NCBI GenBank assembly: GCA_020796225.1
Contig: CM036764.1
Coordinates: 28,931,450 to 28,995,449 of the forward strand
Direction: 5' to 3'
Length of the DNA stretch: 64,000 bases
Origin: Arion vulgaris
Taxonomy: Eukaryota; Mollusca; Gastropoda; Stylommatophora; Arionidae
In this document: positions 34,893-46,328 of the stretch, in pieces
Layout of the letters: each line of letters opens with the position of its first letter
Position numbering within the stretch: position 1 is the stretch's first letter
Program-made: the position numbers and the translations under genes
Notes under the pieces: generated by a model
The model's input: only the letters and a program-made list of their open reading frames with translations
Database searches by the model: none
What the model was told of the DNA's origin: nothing

Positions 34893-34922
34893 TCACGTGA
34901 TCAAGTCATACAAATCACATGA
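34893..34922 (-). promoter_or_regulatory. Conserved E-box block upstream of exon 1b
   Basis: Second copy of the 30-bp TCACGTGA-containing block, 136 bp upstream of the exon 1b ATG and identical to the block at 32111-32140. Confidence 0.5.
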
Positions 34923-34945
34923 TCATTTCGGTAAAGTCGAATTAT

Positions 34946-36160
34946 AATTTGCTGGGAGAACGAAGCCTATTTGGGACGAGGCTCGAGTTTTCAACCAAAG
35001 ACCATAAAGAACCTTTTGATTATATCATGGCGTCCGTCGATTATCATTTATCAAAATAACTACTTTTTTTTCTATCTACTGTGGTCCAGCGTCTGTGCAA
35101 ATGTTGAAATTTTACCTAGTTCGTGGTCTTTAAAAATTAACCATTTGTCGTCTCCGCATCGAAGGTTGTCCACAAAGTAGCTCTCCACAAAGTTCTTTCC
35201 TTTGTTCTGTCCAGAGCGTGCCGTCAATTGACTAGCAGGAAGAGCCTAGTACCCAGGCATTATAATTAATATAATTTTTAGTTAAATTTCCACGGGTCAT
35301 GAAAACATAAAATAAAAAGATTAATTAAACTGCCAAGGGTTCGATTACGTGCTCAACTTGAACACCGGACGTGCGTTTTAGCGTCCGTGTCTGATAGGAC
35401 TAGGAACTCGATCTCACCTACACTGAGATCAGTGATCTCTTGAAATATATTCCGATGGTTCCACGATGGAGCGAACCGAATAACTTCGGAACAAGAGGCA
35501 TGCGCCTGACCTATACAAGAACCGATCAAAAACTGGTTCTGAGTAGGAACGTAAACAACTCACTCCTTCTGCACTCAGTAACACACTGTCCTGTTATAAA
35601 TAAGAGAAAAAAAGAGTGAGAGCGTACTTTCTAGTGGTTCGAAACAACATAAAAAATCAAATTATTCATTGACTTTGCATTATCATGCAAACTCGAAGGT
35701 AATAATAACACTAATATTTTCTAACTGCGAACACAAAAAATATATATATACATTCAAGCAGTGTTTTATTGCATATAACCCAGTTGTGCATGGTATATAA
35801 CGCAATTGTATATGGTACAGCCCGAAAAGAACGACATACAAATACACAAAGTGATTGATTAATCAACATCGAACTGGCGTGTTGGGCCGGTGGATGCTAT
35901 TGGATTTGTTGAGGCGGAGATCGGAGCACCTATGGACGTGTCCGGAGTGCTATGATGATAGTCTTATGATAACTGACTGATTGCATATAAATATAAACAT
36001 GTATATCTTATTTTATCCAGCACATATCGATATGGTTGTTGTACCACTACATATTTGAATATTTGCGGGGTATAGCAGGTATATGTGTATAACCAAAAGA
36101 AATTCAAAGCCAACTATTGTCTATTCAAGCACTTCTGATATAAAAGCAATAGAACAAAAA
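34946..36160. other. Upstream region of the dipeptidase gene, nothing recognised
   Basis: 35860-35990 has weak resemblance to the gagatcggagcacc repeat (see 5955-6084). No conserved coding block found. Confidence 0.4.
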
Positions 36161-36164
36161 CGTC

Positions 36165-36570
36165 TTTTTCTTCTTTTGTCGTCACACTGCTACAGGGTTG
36201 TTGCCCAGTGTCGTGGTTTTCTGTTTTTGTCTTGCGCTGTTCTGATGGCTTGAGTGATTGTTATTTGTGCTCTTTCACAGGATTCTGTTATGTCATCTAA
36301 CCATCTTTTTCGTGGTCTTCCTCTCTCCTTTTTTTATGTTCTGTTGTAGAAGACTGTAAAATGTGGAGTTTGGATGCATTCTTATTAAGTGGCCAAACCA
36401 CTTCATTCTTTGTTTCTCAATGTAATTCAAGCAAGGTTCTGTGCCAACTTTCTTTCTTATGCTGATGTTAGTGACTGTCTTTCTGGTGCTGTTGGTAACT
36501 TTCGCAGGCATCGCATTTCACATGTAGTTATTTTTTGCGACTCCGCTTTGTTCATTGTCCATGTTAGGCA
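36165..36570 (-). mobile_element. LINE C-terminal fragment and 3' end
   Basis: Minus-strand frame RKTVTNISIRKKVGTEPCL, then NYIEKQRMKWFGHLIRMHPN and ERKTTKKMVR; the 3' UTR runs to 36165. Closely related to 44700-45165. Confidence 0.88.
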
Positions 36571-36599
36571 TGGTAACACAAAGTAGGTATGAAAACGCT

Positions 36600-37550
36600 G
36601 TTGATCATTTGTTGTTTTGCTGCCAGTGAAGTTTTCGGGTGCCTTAACAATGAGGCTAACTAGCCTCTATCTCCCTGTCTAATCTTCCGTCTTTTCTGAA
36701 TATGTTTCAATTTGAATTCTGCACTTGGTAATTGTATTGCATGACATGGATGTTTTTTATTATGTTTTCTTCTATATACATTAATTCGAATCTAATAGAA
36801 CTAATGCAACTAGTTTTTAAAACAACGTATTTTGCTTCAAGACAAATGAACTACATTAGCGTTTCACTCTGAGTATTTTATCTGAGTTTCCTAACCTGTT
36901 TTGGGAGGTGGGCGGGCAGTGTATCCAATCAATTGAATACTTGGTGATATTTCTTCTGATTTAGCATTTATAATGTGCGTGGACTTTACACGACAATATG
37001 GAACTAAGGACAGTACCTCCTGTTCACATCCTTGTCATAGTTCTACTTCATTAGACTTCAAGGCGCTTGACCTTACACAAATGAGCCTGTCGATGAGGTA
37101 TTATATCGCCTGTATCGTATAAAACCGTTCTCTTTGAGATCAACTTCACATCTAGACATTATCATAATCATGAACTTCATCTGCAAAGCTACATCCTTTA
37201 TCGTCGTTCAGTATGTTGACAAGATATAACCCTTACAGTTGATACACTTGATACTGACATGTTAAATCCAACAGAGGAACAAACAAACATTTGTTATCAC
37301 CATTCAAACTACCCACTTACAATAAAGAAATCGAAACAGAGTGAACAGAAACAGCACTTCAATTGGTAAAATAGTAGCTATAGTCAGCAGGTGGTCATAA
37401 ATCACATAATAAAGATAACAGACGAATTGAATATAAACATTCGTGACAAAATTATGATGTTGTCGATTGTCACGAGGGAAGGTATTTACAAAGACAGAAA
37501 CTCTAATAGTTTTAGTTGTAGATGGCCTGCATCCTTGAATGTGACGATGT
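36600..37550. other. Intergenic DNA
   Basis: Apart from the repeat at 36838-36965 shared with 33010-33125, no feature recognised. Confidence 0.4.
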
Positions 37551-37567
37551 TGATGGTTCCAGTTGTT

Positions 37568-37805
37568 ATCTTCTTTTTCTTCTTTTCGTTCGTTCTTTAC
37601 GACCAATTTTAATCACTTTGTGATATGTTTGATCTTTGCCAAGAACGTGTATACGTTGCACATTTGTTTGAGGCAAACATATAAACTCACATGTTTAGAC
37701 ACGTCATCCGATTTCAGCCAAACATCCTAACGCTCTACGACATGCGGGGTAGGTAACAGTGGTTCTATTTACATCCAAATTTGGGCCCCGGTAACCACTG
37801 GCGAG
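37568..37805 (-). mobile_element. SINE family A copy, many small deletions
   Basis: Left end ttcttttcgttcgttctttacgac and right end ggtaaccactggcgag. Numerous 1-5 base losses against the family. Confidence 0.85.
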
Positions 37806-38039
37806 GATATGACTGATGTTGTGATTCATGTACTGTAGCAGTTTGTTGTTAGCTATAGTTTTATTTTAGTGATCCATTAGTACCGGTTATTGAGACTTTA
37901 GAGATCATAATAGTGAAACGTAAACATGGGCGTCTCAGTATCTCCAGATGTCCACACTACTATCTGCGTACACAAATGATTGTTCTGGTAATTTTAAGGT
38001 TAAAATACTGCCGTAGTAAAGATCAATGAAATGTTTTCT

Positions 38040-38280
38040 CTTCCGCCTGAGGGGTAATCGCCAATTTGTGTAAAGAATAGAACCACTGTTCACCACGCAT
38101 GTCGTAAGAGGCGACTAATGAGGTTTTGTTGAAATCGATGCATATATCTAAACTGTAAAGTATGCGCTTAGGTCTACAAACGTATGTTATTGTATACACG
38201 TTCTTGGCAAAGATCAAACATATCACAAGAGTGATTAAAATTGGTCGTAAAGAACAAACGCAAAGAAGAAGAAGGAGAGT
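38040..38280 (+). mobile_element. SINE family A copy, many small deletions
   Basis: From cgcctgaggggtaatcgcca to gcaaagaagaagaaggag. Core catgtcgtaagaggcgacta intact. Confidence 0.85.
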
Positions 38281-38505
38281 CTTCTTCTTCGACACACTAT
38301 ATCAACCACTTGCTGATTTTATGTGATCTGAGCCTAAGAGGTTGATACGTTGTGCTAGTTATCGCCTCAAGTAGCCAGTATATCGATTTCTACGATGATT
38401 TTATTTACTAGTGTAGCTTTCTGGGTTATACATCGTAGCCTCTTAGACATGCCTTGTGGCTGCAGTGGTATTATTCTTTGCTTCCTTTGGTCCCGGCTCG
38501 TGCAA
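38281..38505 (-). mobile_element. SINE family B copy, many small deletions
   Basis: Abuts the previous element tail to tail, from tcttcttcttcgacacacta to cccggctcgtgca. Confidence 0.8.
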
Positions 38506-38956
38506 TAATTCAAGACACTGTTTCTTCTGCTTTCGTTTACAATAACTACAAACAAACTACTCTTTGAGATCTTGTAAATTGACTTAAACATCACAAATGA
38601 GTTGTACATGCTTTAAATGGTTAAGTTACGGTATTTGCGCTGTTCTGCTCCAGCACGTATCATATTTCAGCATGCGTTTTGTTTGAGTTAGCTCTTCTAG
38701 TTGTAACAGTTCCACAATAAATAAAGGTGCTTGAGATAATGAAGATTAAATTTAATCCCTAGCAAAACTATCATTATAAAGCAATCAAGAAGAACTCTAA
38801 AAATAAAGGCAACCTGCGTTTTCTTTGTAGAACCTGTCTCTAGTACTGCCTGACATTGAGCCGTGAACGCCTGAGAACATGTTTCGGAAGGAATCACTCA
38901 TCACAAGTCAGTCTGACATCAGTTGTTTCAATTAGATACACAACAACTGCAAATGG

Positions 38957-39187
38957 ATTCTTCTTCTTCGTTCCGTTCGTTCTTGACAATTTTAATCACT
39001 CTTTGTGATATGTTTGATCTTGCCAAGAATATACGTTGCAATTTGTTTGGTAGGTCCTAGACGAATAGACTTCTGAACATTTAGGTACATGCATCCGATT
39101 ACAGAAACTTCTAGTCGCCTCACGACATGCATAGCAGGTAACAGTGGTTCTATTCTTTACACATTTGGGCCCGTAACCACTCAGGCG
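38957..39187 (-). mobile_element. SINE family A copy, many small deletions
   Basis: From ttcttcttcgttccgttcgt to gtaaccactcaggcg. Confidence 0.85.
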
Positions 39188-39189
39188 AT

Positions 39190-39365
39190 TTTGCACTACT
39201 GTAACTTTGCAATAAAACTAACTTGAGTGATGTAACTACTGTGTAACTTCATAAAACTAACATTGGTGACGCAACTCTGTGTAACTTGCAATAAAACTAA
39301 CATTGGGACTGTAACTACTTTTAACTTGCAATAAAACTAACATTGAGTGACTGTAATTGTAGACT
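39190..39365 (+). repeat. Minisatellite, unit about 43 bp
   Basis: Four copies of cttgcaataaaactaacatt followed by gagtgactgtaactactgtg. Confidence 0.85.
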
Positions 39366-40068
39366 TAACTGTTCGAATAAAATATGTTTAATCCGCTAAC
39401 TACGGTTACCTTTAGCAACCATACACTTTAACATCTACTGGGAAAAGGAAGGGGAATTCTTCCTGTGTTTCTGCCATCATTAAATGAATGACAAAAGCGG
39501 TAATCAAATGGATTAAATGTAACTCTTTTCTCGTTCCAAGTTTCTTATTCCAGCAACCAACTGATTCAAGCAGTGAGTAGGAGTTCTCCAAAATATTTGT
39601 AACACTCTTCCAAGAAACTGTACATTCTTAAACACTACAATACACTAAATATTTCTGGTGCGCCTGTCCTAATTGCCTACTAGCAGACTCAGAAATCAAT
39701 AACATTTAAGGTCTGCACAATCCGAAGTTTCATTACTTTCTGAACAACAATATGATTAAAGTAGCGCTATACAATTCATGGAACGGTTATGAAACGCTTC
39801 AGTAACTTGTAAATTCTGATACACTGGCCAGCATTTTCAGGAAATGTAATAACATTCTTGTAAATCGGTAGTACTCTGAGAAAAGTGTATAGTCCGTTTA
39901 CAAATGTTTGCCCGTATTTAAAAATCTATAACTCTGCAACCATTTCAACTAAGATGATGAAATTTTGTATGCAGACTTGAAATATGAGAGACCGTACAAA
40001 ATGTATGTGATTTGTCCAACTTATTTCCATGTTTGTTTATAAAAGGCATATGAAAAATCGTGTCAGTG
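39366..40068. other. Intergenic DNA, nothing recognised
   Basis: No repeat family or coding block identified. Confidence 0.4.
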
Positions 40069-40079
40069 TATCATGAGAT

Positions 40080-41228
40080 TGGTTATTGGTTATTGGTTAC
40101 TAAACTGACGTCATTGCACTCCGGACAGACCCATAGGTGCTCAGTCTTCCCCAACAGATATCGTGGAGTATGCATACTGATGGTTCCTGTGTCGCTGATT
40201 TTTTATTTTATTTTTTTGGTCCGCTTTCAACTCAGACGAAGTTTCATCTCTGAAACTGATTTTGCGTGAAAATCCGTTTTTCCAATTTCTTACAATGGCA
40301 GCAGCGTGCACATTGTAAATTACTTTACATTGGCAGCCGTGTGCTCAATGTACTCGTAATTAGTATTCCTCGCCATACAGGCAGATTTTCTCCGACTTCA
40401 GAGGTACTCACGTTATCGTCCTGAGTAAGACCAGGGACTCGAACAAATGCCGGACAGTACGAGGCGTCTCACAGCTAGCAGGGCGAGCTACTATCAACTA
40501 CTCTAGGCAGTCCCCCCGCTCGCTGATTAAACACACCTCTCACTCTGCATCTCAGGCATCCAGTTCGATTTGTACAACGGGTAACTCCAAACTGCCTAAA
40601 TCTCTTGATCGATTCAACATCGATTTTAGTGTCCACATCCAACAGACAGTCGCGAAGAGACCCAAGAATATCCCCTTATCCATCTTCAACTCCCCAACAA
40701 TCGATGCTGTTGATGCAAGCCTGTCCGCTCTCTCATTATCGTAAACACCCGCATGCCCAGGATAGTATATCCACGTACGCCTCTGGAGATTAGAAACTTC
40801 TTTAGACGACATCCACTCATACCGAAACCTGCCCTTCTTGATCTTGTGAAGCATCGACTGAGAGTCAGATACAACAACGGCCCCAGTAAATGAAGTCCCA
40901 GAGATCCAATGGAGGGCAGCAGTAACGGCCTCAACCTCCATCCTTATACTAGAAGTAGTTGTCCTGTATGCCCCACTTTGCTCTGCAACAACCCTACTAT
41001 GCGCATTAGCCAAGAAACCCCAGTCTGACTTCTCACCACAATAAACCCGACCCATCGGTATATACAACATCATCATCCCTTGCATCTATATCTTCTATCA
41101 GCTGCTTAACTGTGAGATCAGCCTTCATGTTGTCCCAATCTCTACATTCTCTTCCAAGAGTAATGATAACGTTGAGATAGTTCATCATGCTACCATCGGT
41201 TGGGATCCATTCTTCCCCTTTTGGTAGG
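40080..41228 (-). mobile_element. 5'-truncated RNase H LINE with target-site duplication
   Basis: Direct repeats tatcatgagat at 40069-40079 and 41229-41239 bound the insertion. The 3' end lies at 40080 with a (CCAATAA)n-like tail on the minus strand. The frame 40552-41085 is RNase H: EVEAVTAALHWISG (E), VVVSDSQSMLHKIK (D), YYPGHAGVYDNERADRLAS (H...D), then a C-terminal SLLN-type helix. A family E SINE interrupts the 3' UTR. RT is lost by truncation. Confidence 0.93.
40201..40519 (-). mobile_element. tRNA-derived SINE family E nested in a LINE
   Basis: Direct repeats tcgctgatt at 40192-40200 and 40520-40528. Same element as 18776-19100, with a small deletion removing box B. Confidence 0.92.
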
Positions 41229-41239
41229 TATCATGAGAT

Positions 41240-41765
41240 ATTTTGAGAGAGTTCACAGCTTCACACACAAACTTCTGCGTTCAACATGTTAACAAAATAT
41301 TTGTTTGTTTGTTTTAAGCTGGCATCACATTTGAACGGACTTGCTCATAGATAAATCTTATACTATACAGGCTTTGGGTGAGTTCTTGCAACGTTCATTA
41401 TTTTTAATATCTCACCATTTACCAGAAACGTTCGCTGATTCTTTCTATGTTATAAATGGGATTGAAAGTGAAATTCTGCACATATCAAAGCATTGCTATA
41501 AAGATGTACTTATATTTTCGTCGAGAAGCTGATTGTGGGAGACTTTATCGATCTATTTCAAACCCCGAAAAGAGAACACTGGCACATATAGAGTTATAGC
41601 ACCCAATACACAGTTAGTAAACAAGTGTTGACTGACGTAAGAGTTTAACAAAAAGTCAGTGGCGGACTGGCCAGATAGACAGATTGTTTGATGGTAACGA
41701 TGCATCTGATGAAGTGGCCCCATTGCTCTTAGACAAAATGTTTAAATTGATAAAAATAAAAATAT
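41240..41765. other. Intergenic DNA, nothing recognised
   Basis: A short open frame (41341-41529) has no recognisable family and no supporting context. Confidence 0.35.
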
Positions 41766-41774
41766 GATAGAATT

Positions 41775-42078
41775 TCTTCTTCTTCTTCTTCTTTGCGTTT
41801 GTTCTTTACGACCAATTTTTATCACTCTTTGTGATATATTTGATCTTTGCCAAGAACGTTTATACGTTGCACATTGGTTTGGTAGGCCCCTAAACGCATA
41901 GACTTACACGTTTAGGACACGTGTATCCGATTTCAGCCAAACCTCCTTAGTCGCCTCTTACGACATTCAGGTAACAGTGGTTCTATTCTTTACACCCCAA
42001 ATTTGGGCCCCGGTAACCACTCGGACGACAGTGGTCCTATTCTTTACACTCCAAATTTGGGCCCCGTAACCACACGAT
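41775..42078 (-). mobile_element. SINE family A copy with an extra partial head
   Basis: Complete minus-strand copy 41775-42028 followed by a second partial head (42028-42078) repeating cagtggtcctattctttaca and aatttgggccccgtaaccac. Confidence 0.88.
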
Positions 42079-42179
42079 GTAATAGAAGTTCAAATACTCG
42101 TATTATTACTGGATGCAACGAATATTTACGTTGTACTAATATTTTAATGCAAATTTAATCATTCATTCCAACCGTGGGT

Positions 42180-42330
42180 TGCTGAAGGAATGCCTGCGAT
42201 TAAAATGCATGTCGTAAGAGGCGATTGAGGTAGGGGTCTAGGGAAGATATATGCGTATGCGTGTACATGTGTGTGTATATGTGTGTGTGTAAGCGTGCGT
42301 GCGTGTGTGTATATGTCTGTGCGTAAGTAA
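42180..42330 (+). repeat. SINE core remnant and TG-rich microsatellite
   Basis: catgtcgtaagaggcgattg at 42210 is a SINE B core. 42250-42325 is a degenerate gtgtgt run. Confidence 0.7.
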
Positions 42331-42339
42331 TTTAATCAA

Positions 42340-43085
42340 TGTTGAAAAACTTATAAAGAAGTGAGGTAAATAAAAATTACAAGAATACTATAAAGTTTCG
42401 AAGCTTGTGAGATCAATATGTTACACCAGCTAAGACACGTCTTGTAAATCACAAGGAAACAAAAGTATATCTACAAACAACATAGAAGAAAATTCAAATA
42501 AAAGCTACACGTAATCGATCTATAGATCACAAATCCTTTCGAATGTCAGCGCAGCCCGTTTTAAAAAAAAATATTTGTATTTTACTATTATTTATTTATT
42601 ATTTAAACCTTTTTTTTATTATTTATTAAAGTAAATGCATTTAGGTGCGAGAGAACCGCATTAAAAAAAATCTTTCATGAATATGAAAAATGAAGCTAGT
42701 TACTTGACATATGTTTATAATTACTCATTCTTTTTAACTTTCCTGCTGTCTGGGGCATGGACAGCAGGTCGTAGTGCTAGTTACGAAACAATAATAGTGG
42801 TAGATTTAATAAACAAATAAGATACTGAGAATTGCTAAATTTCCAGGGAAAATACCGAAGTGTAGCCAAGACATGTGTTATGACAAGTGTAAACTCTTTT
42901 TCCCCCCAAGTGTTAAATATGCGTGTTTTCAGTAGCGAGGTGAGTCACCAATGAATCTGTTTTCGATTTTAGGCTGAATTTTTCCTGAATTTTTACAATT
43001 TTGTTTGGGGTATATTTGTTCCAAGTCCTTGATGTATCCGTCCACATTATTACATAAAGTAACTGACCGTAAAAGCAAAGATGGT
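42340..43085. other. AT-rich intergenic DNA, nothing recognised
   Basis: Includes A and T homopolymers near 42570-42670. No coding block seen. Confidence 0.4.
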
Positions 43086-43099
43086 ACGAGGACTCAATG

Positions 43100-43320
43100 C
43101 AAGTGTTTCGTGGACAATAGGTTTCCTGTAACGATCACACTCGAAGGATCTAATCTTCAAGTACCTCTGAAGACGGCGACGGTCACCGCATGGCGAGGGA
43201 CACCAGTAAAATGGTAAGCAGGCCTCACGGAAAACTCAGTCAGAACAGAGCCAACTATAAACTACTAGGCCTTCGGACTCAGGTAAGAATTGTGGGAAAT
43301 CAGACCCCAACTACACCACG
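43100..43320 (-). mobile_element. Old SINE (family of 8015-8290), reverse
   Basis: tcaagtacctctgaagacgg and ggcgagggacaccagtaaaa are the reverse complement of the family blocks. The tRNA-like end is about 43250-43320. Confidence 0.6.
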
Positions 43321-43754
43321 TGACCTCGCACTCCAGTATTGGTGTATATAGACGAATTCATTTTAAAATCAACACAAAATGCTAACTCGAAGTCATATTA
43401 TGCAAAAGTTAAGTTTAACAATAAGGAATATCAATATTATAAATATTTTCACCAATAAATAACCATAGACTCACCGAATTGAGTAAAATTGCAAAAAGAT
43501 ACAGTGTTCTATCAAACATCTGTAATTTCCAGATCCCTTTTCTTATCTAGGTCAGGGAATACCCGGCCAGTTGTCTGGCCTGTGCTAGAGCCTGGCTGTG
43601 GTCAGAAGCGCAATACCAGGCGTCAGGACTTCCGCCTAAATTGACAGCGGGCGAGCGCAAAGAAGAAGAAGATATAAAATAAAATTCAGGTAGCTACAGC
43701 AACAGCAGATGTACAGGTAATCAATTATCTTATCATGGGCCCATAGTGTGAAGT

Positions 43755-43891
43755 ATATTTTTACCATCTTCAAATTACATCGGGTACCCTCGCCGGTGCT
43801 ACCGATTCGTGTACTGCCGCAGACATCTTCATGTGTAAAAAGAGATCGGAGCGCACATGGTTACTCACCGAAGTGCAATGATGATGGTCCT

Positions 43892-43945
<54 letters not shown>
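43755..43945 (+). mobile_element. SINE-like repeat ending in (TCAA)n
   Basis: Body shared with 5955-6084 (ccctcgccggtgctaccgat; catggttactcaccgaagtg), followed by about 14 TCAA units at 43889-43945. Confidence 0.75.
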
Positions 43946-43946
<1 letters not shown>

Positions 43947-43987
43947 GTACGAAGTCAGAAATATCATAATTCCAGGAATTGGTATAT

Positions 43988-44239
43988 TCTTCTTCTTCTT
44001 TGTGTTCGTTCTTTACGATAAATTTTAATCACTCTTTGTGATATGTTTGATCTTTGCCAAAAACGTGTATACGTTGCACATTGGTTTGGTAGGCCCCTAA
44101 ACACATAGTTTCCATACTTTTAGGACATGTGCATCCGATTTCAGCCAAACCTTCCCAGTCGCTCTTACGACATGCATGGCAGGTAACAGTGGTTCTATTC
44201 TTTACACCCAAAATTTGGGCCCCGGTAACCATTCGGGCG
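43988..44239 (-). mobile_element. SINE family A copy with target-site duplication
   Basis: Direct repeats gaattggtatat at 43976-43987 and 44240-44251. Confidence 0.95.
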
Positions 44240-44361
44240 GAATTGGTATATGAAAGTGATTGTCAGTTTGCTTCCTCGTCAACTTCCTTTGTCTTAACTA
44301 ATCAGCCACCTCTGAGAAGACCCGCATGTATGACTGAGGACACAGATTACAAAGGAAAGCA

Positions 44362-44617
44362 CGCCCGAGTGGTTACCGGGGACCAAATTTGGGGTGTAAA
44401 GAATAGAACCACTGTTACCTGCCACGCATGTCGTAAGAGGCGACTAAGGAGGTTTGGATGAAATCGGATGCATGTGTCCTAAGTGTGTAGAAGTCTATGC
44501 GTTTAGGGGCCTATCAAACCAATATGCAACGTATACACGTTCTTGGCAAAGATCAAACATATCACAAAGAGTGATTAAAATTGGTCATAAAGAACCAACG
44601 AAAAGAAGAAGAAGAAG
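44362..44617 (+). mobile_element. SINE family A copy with target-site duplication
   Basis: Direct repeats aaaggaaagca at 44351-44361 and 44618-44628. The element starts CGCCCGAGTGG and ends in GAAGAAGAAGAAG. Confidence 0.95.
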
Positions 44618-44699
44618 AAAGGAAAGCATAACTTCACGCAAAACCTGGACCGCGCGTCTAAGAAGCTAGTGCCCTAACCACTACGCTATCGCGAATCAA

Positions 44700-45165
44700 A
44701 GAAAAAGACGACGGTATTATGAATGAAGATTTCCATGTTTATATTAACGACCAAACTAAGCCAAACATGGACAATAAGCAAAGCGCAGTCACAAAAAATA
44801 ACTACATGCGAAATGCGTTGCCTGCGAAAAGTTACCAATAACACCAGAAAAGACAGTCACTAACATCAGCATAAGAAAGAAAGTTGGCACAGAACCTTGC
44901 TTGAATTACATTGAGAAACAAAGCATGAAGTGGTTTGGCCACTTAATAAGAATGCATCCAAACTCCACAGTATACAGAGTCTTCTACAACAGATCATCGG
45001 GAAAGAAGGCAAGAGTAAGACCACGGAAAAGATGGTTAGATGGCATAACAGAATCCTGTGAAAGAGCAAAAATAACAATCACCCAAGCCACCAGAACAGC
45101 GCAAGACAAAAACAGAAAACCACGACACTGGGCAACAGCCCGGTAGCAGTGTGACAACAAAAGAA
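44700..45165 (+). mobile_element. LINE C-terminal fragment and 3' end
   Basis: Plus-strand frame 44901-45146: LNYIEKQSMKWFGHLIRMHP, KARVRPRKRWLDGITESCER and [17 protein letters not shown], stop. Matches 36165-36570 in reverse. Confidence 0.9.
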
Positions 45166-45286
45166 GAAGAAGTAGTAGAGTACACAAACTGTTCGGGTAG
45201 ATTTTGAAAAGTCATTGACTAAAGTACGGAAAACAGAACATAGTCAAGCTGAATAGAAGTGTATAATAATAATAATAATTCACGAC

Positions 45287-45548
45287 CACCCGTGTGGTGC
45301 CGGGAACGCAAGGAAGCAAAGAATAATACCACTGCGACCTACAAGGCATGTCATAAGAGGTGACTGAGGTAGGGGCCTAGAAAAGCTACTCTAGTAAATA
45401 AAAAGAGTCGCAGAAATAGGATATGCTGGCCTACTTGTAGGCGCATAACTTGCACAACGTACAATCGCTCTTAGGCTCAGACCACATACAAATCACACAG
45501 AGGGGTTGACCAGTGTGTCCAGATATGGAGCGTTTTAAGTAGCAGAAG
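45287..45548 (+). mobile_element. SINE family B copy
   Basis: From cgtgtggtgccgggaacgca to the degraded purine tail aagtagcagaagaag. Confidence 0.9.
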
Positions 45549-45627
45549 AAGTTAATATTAACAACCTCTTTCCAACAGAAGTGTTCAGAAACATGATATA
45601 ATAACCTGAACATATTTATTATTCACC

Positions 45628-45775
45628 CCTTCTAAAAGAGACTATCCGATCTTAACCATGCTGGATGCAGAACCAGGCGCAGAGTATACATTGTAGATCC
45701 ATGCCATTGTCTATATAAACTAGGGCACGTGTTAGCTCTTTCTCGCGCAGCTATTGTATGAATTTGGAATCTTCT
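45628..45775 (+). repeat. 150-bp repeat, copy 1
   Basis: tcaccccttctaaaagagac through gctctttctcgcgcagctat. It recurs at 46044-46190 with a SINE B between the copies. It carries a ctatataaa motif and could be an LTR-like promoter fragment. Confidence 0.75.
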
Positions 45776-46043
45776 TCTTCTTCTTCTGCTTCGAACGCTT
45801 CATATCGGCCACTTGTTAAAACATTCTTTGTGATTTGTATGTGATCTGAGCCTAAGAGCGATTGTACGTTGTGTCAGTTATGAGCCTACAAGTAGGCCAG
45901 CTCATCCGATTTCTGCGATGCTTATTATTAAACTAGGGTAGCTTCTCTAGGCCCCTACCTCAGTTGCCTCTTACGACATGCATTGTTGGTCGCAGTGGTA
46001 CTATTCTTTGCTTCCCTTGCGGGTCCCGGCACCACACAGGCGT
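45776..46043 (-). mobile_element. SINE family B copy
   Basis: From cttcttcttcttcttctgct to gcaccacacaggcg, between the two 150-bp repeats. Confidence 0.9.
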
Positions 46044-46190
46044 CACCCCTCCTAAAAGACTATCCGATCCTAACCAATGCTGGATGCAGAGCGAGGAGAA
46101 GAGCACACATTGCCGACCCTTGCCATTATGTCTACATAAGACTTGGCATGAGTTAGCTCTTTCTCGCGCAGCTATTGTATGAACCTGAAA
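46044..46190 (+). repeat. 150-bp repeat, copy 2
   Basis: Second copy of 45628-45775, followed by two tandem copies of a 35-bp unit (tcatgcacctattcgagcac) at 46225-46293. Confidence 0.75.
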
Positions 46191-46328
46191 TCAATCGTTG
46201 CACAAGTAGAATCAACCATCTCTTTTCATGCACCTATTCGAGCACGTTGCTCTATTTTGTTCATGCACCTATTCGAGCACGCTGCTCTATTTTTACAACA
46301 AAGCTTCGACTTTCGACCCAACACATTC

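Larger units (their letters stand above)
33600..34945. repeat. Segmental duplication copy 2 (intron 1, exon 1b, promoter)
   Basis: Upstream copy of 31330-32175. It is about 500 bp longer because of inserted sequence, including a LINE tail near 34255-34475. It carries a complete start codon, splice donor and E-box block. Confidence 0.85.
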
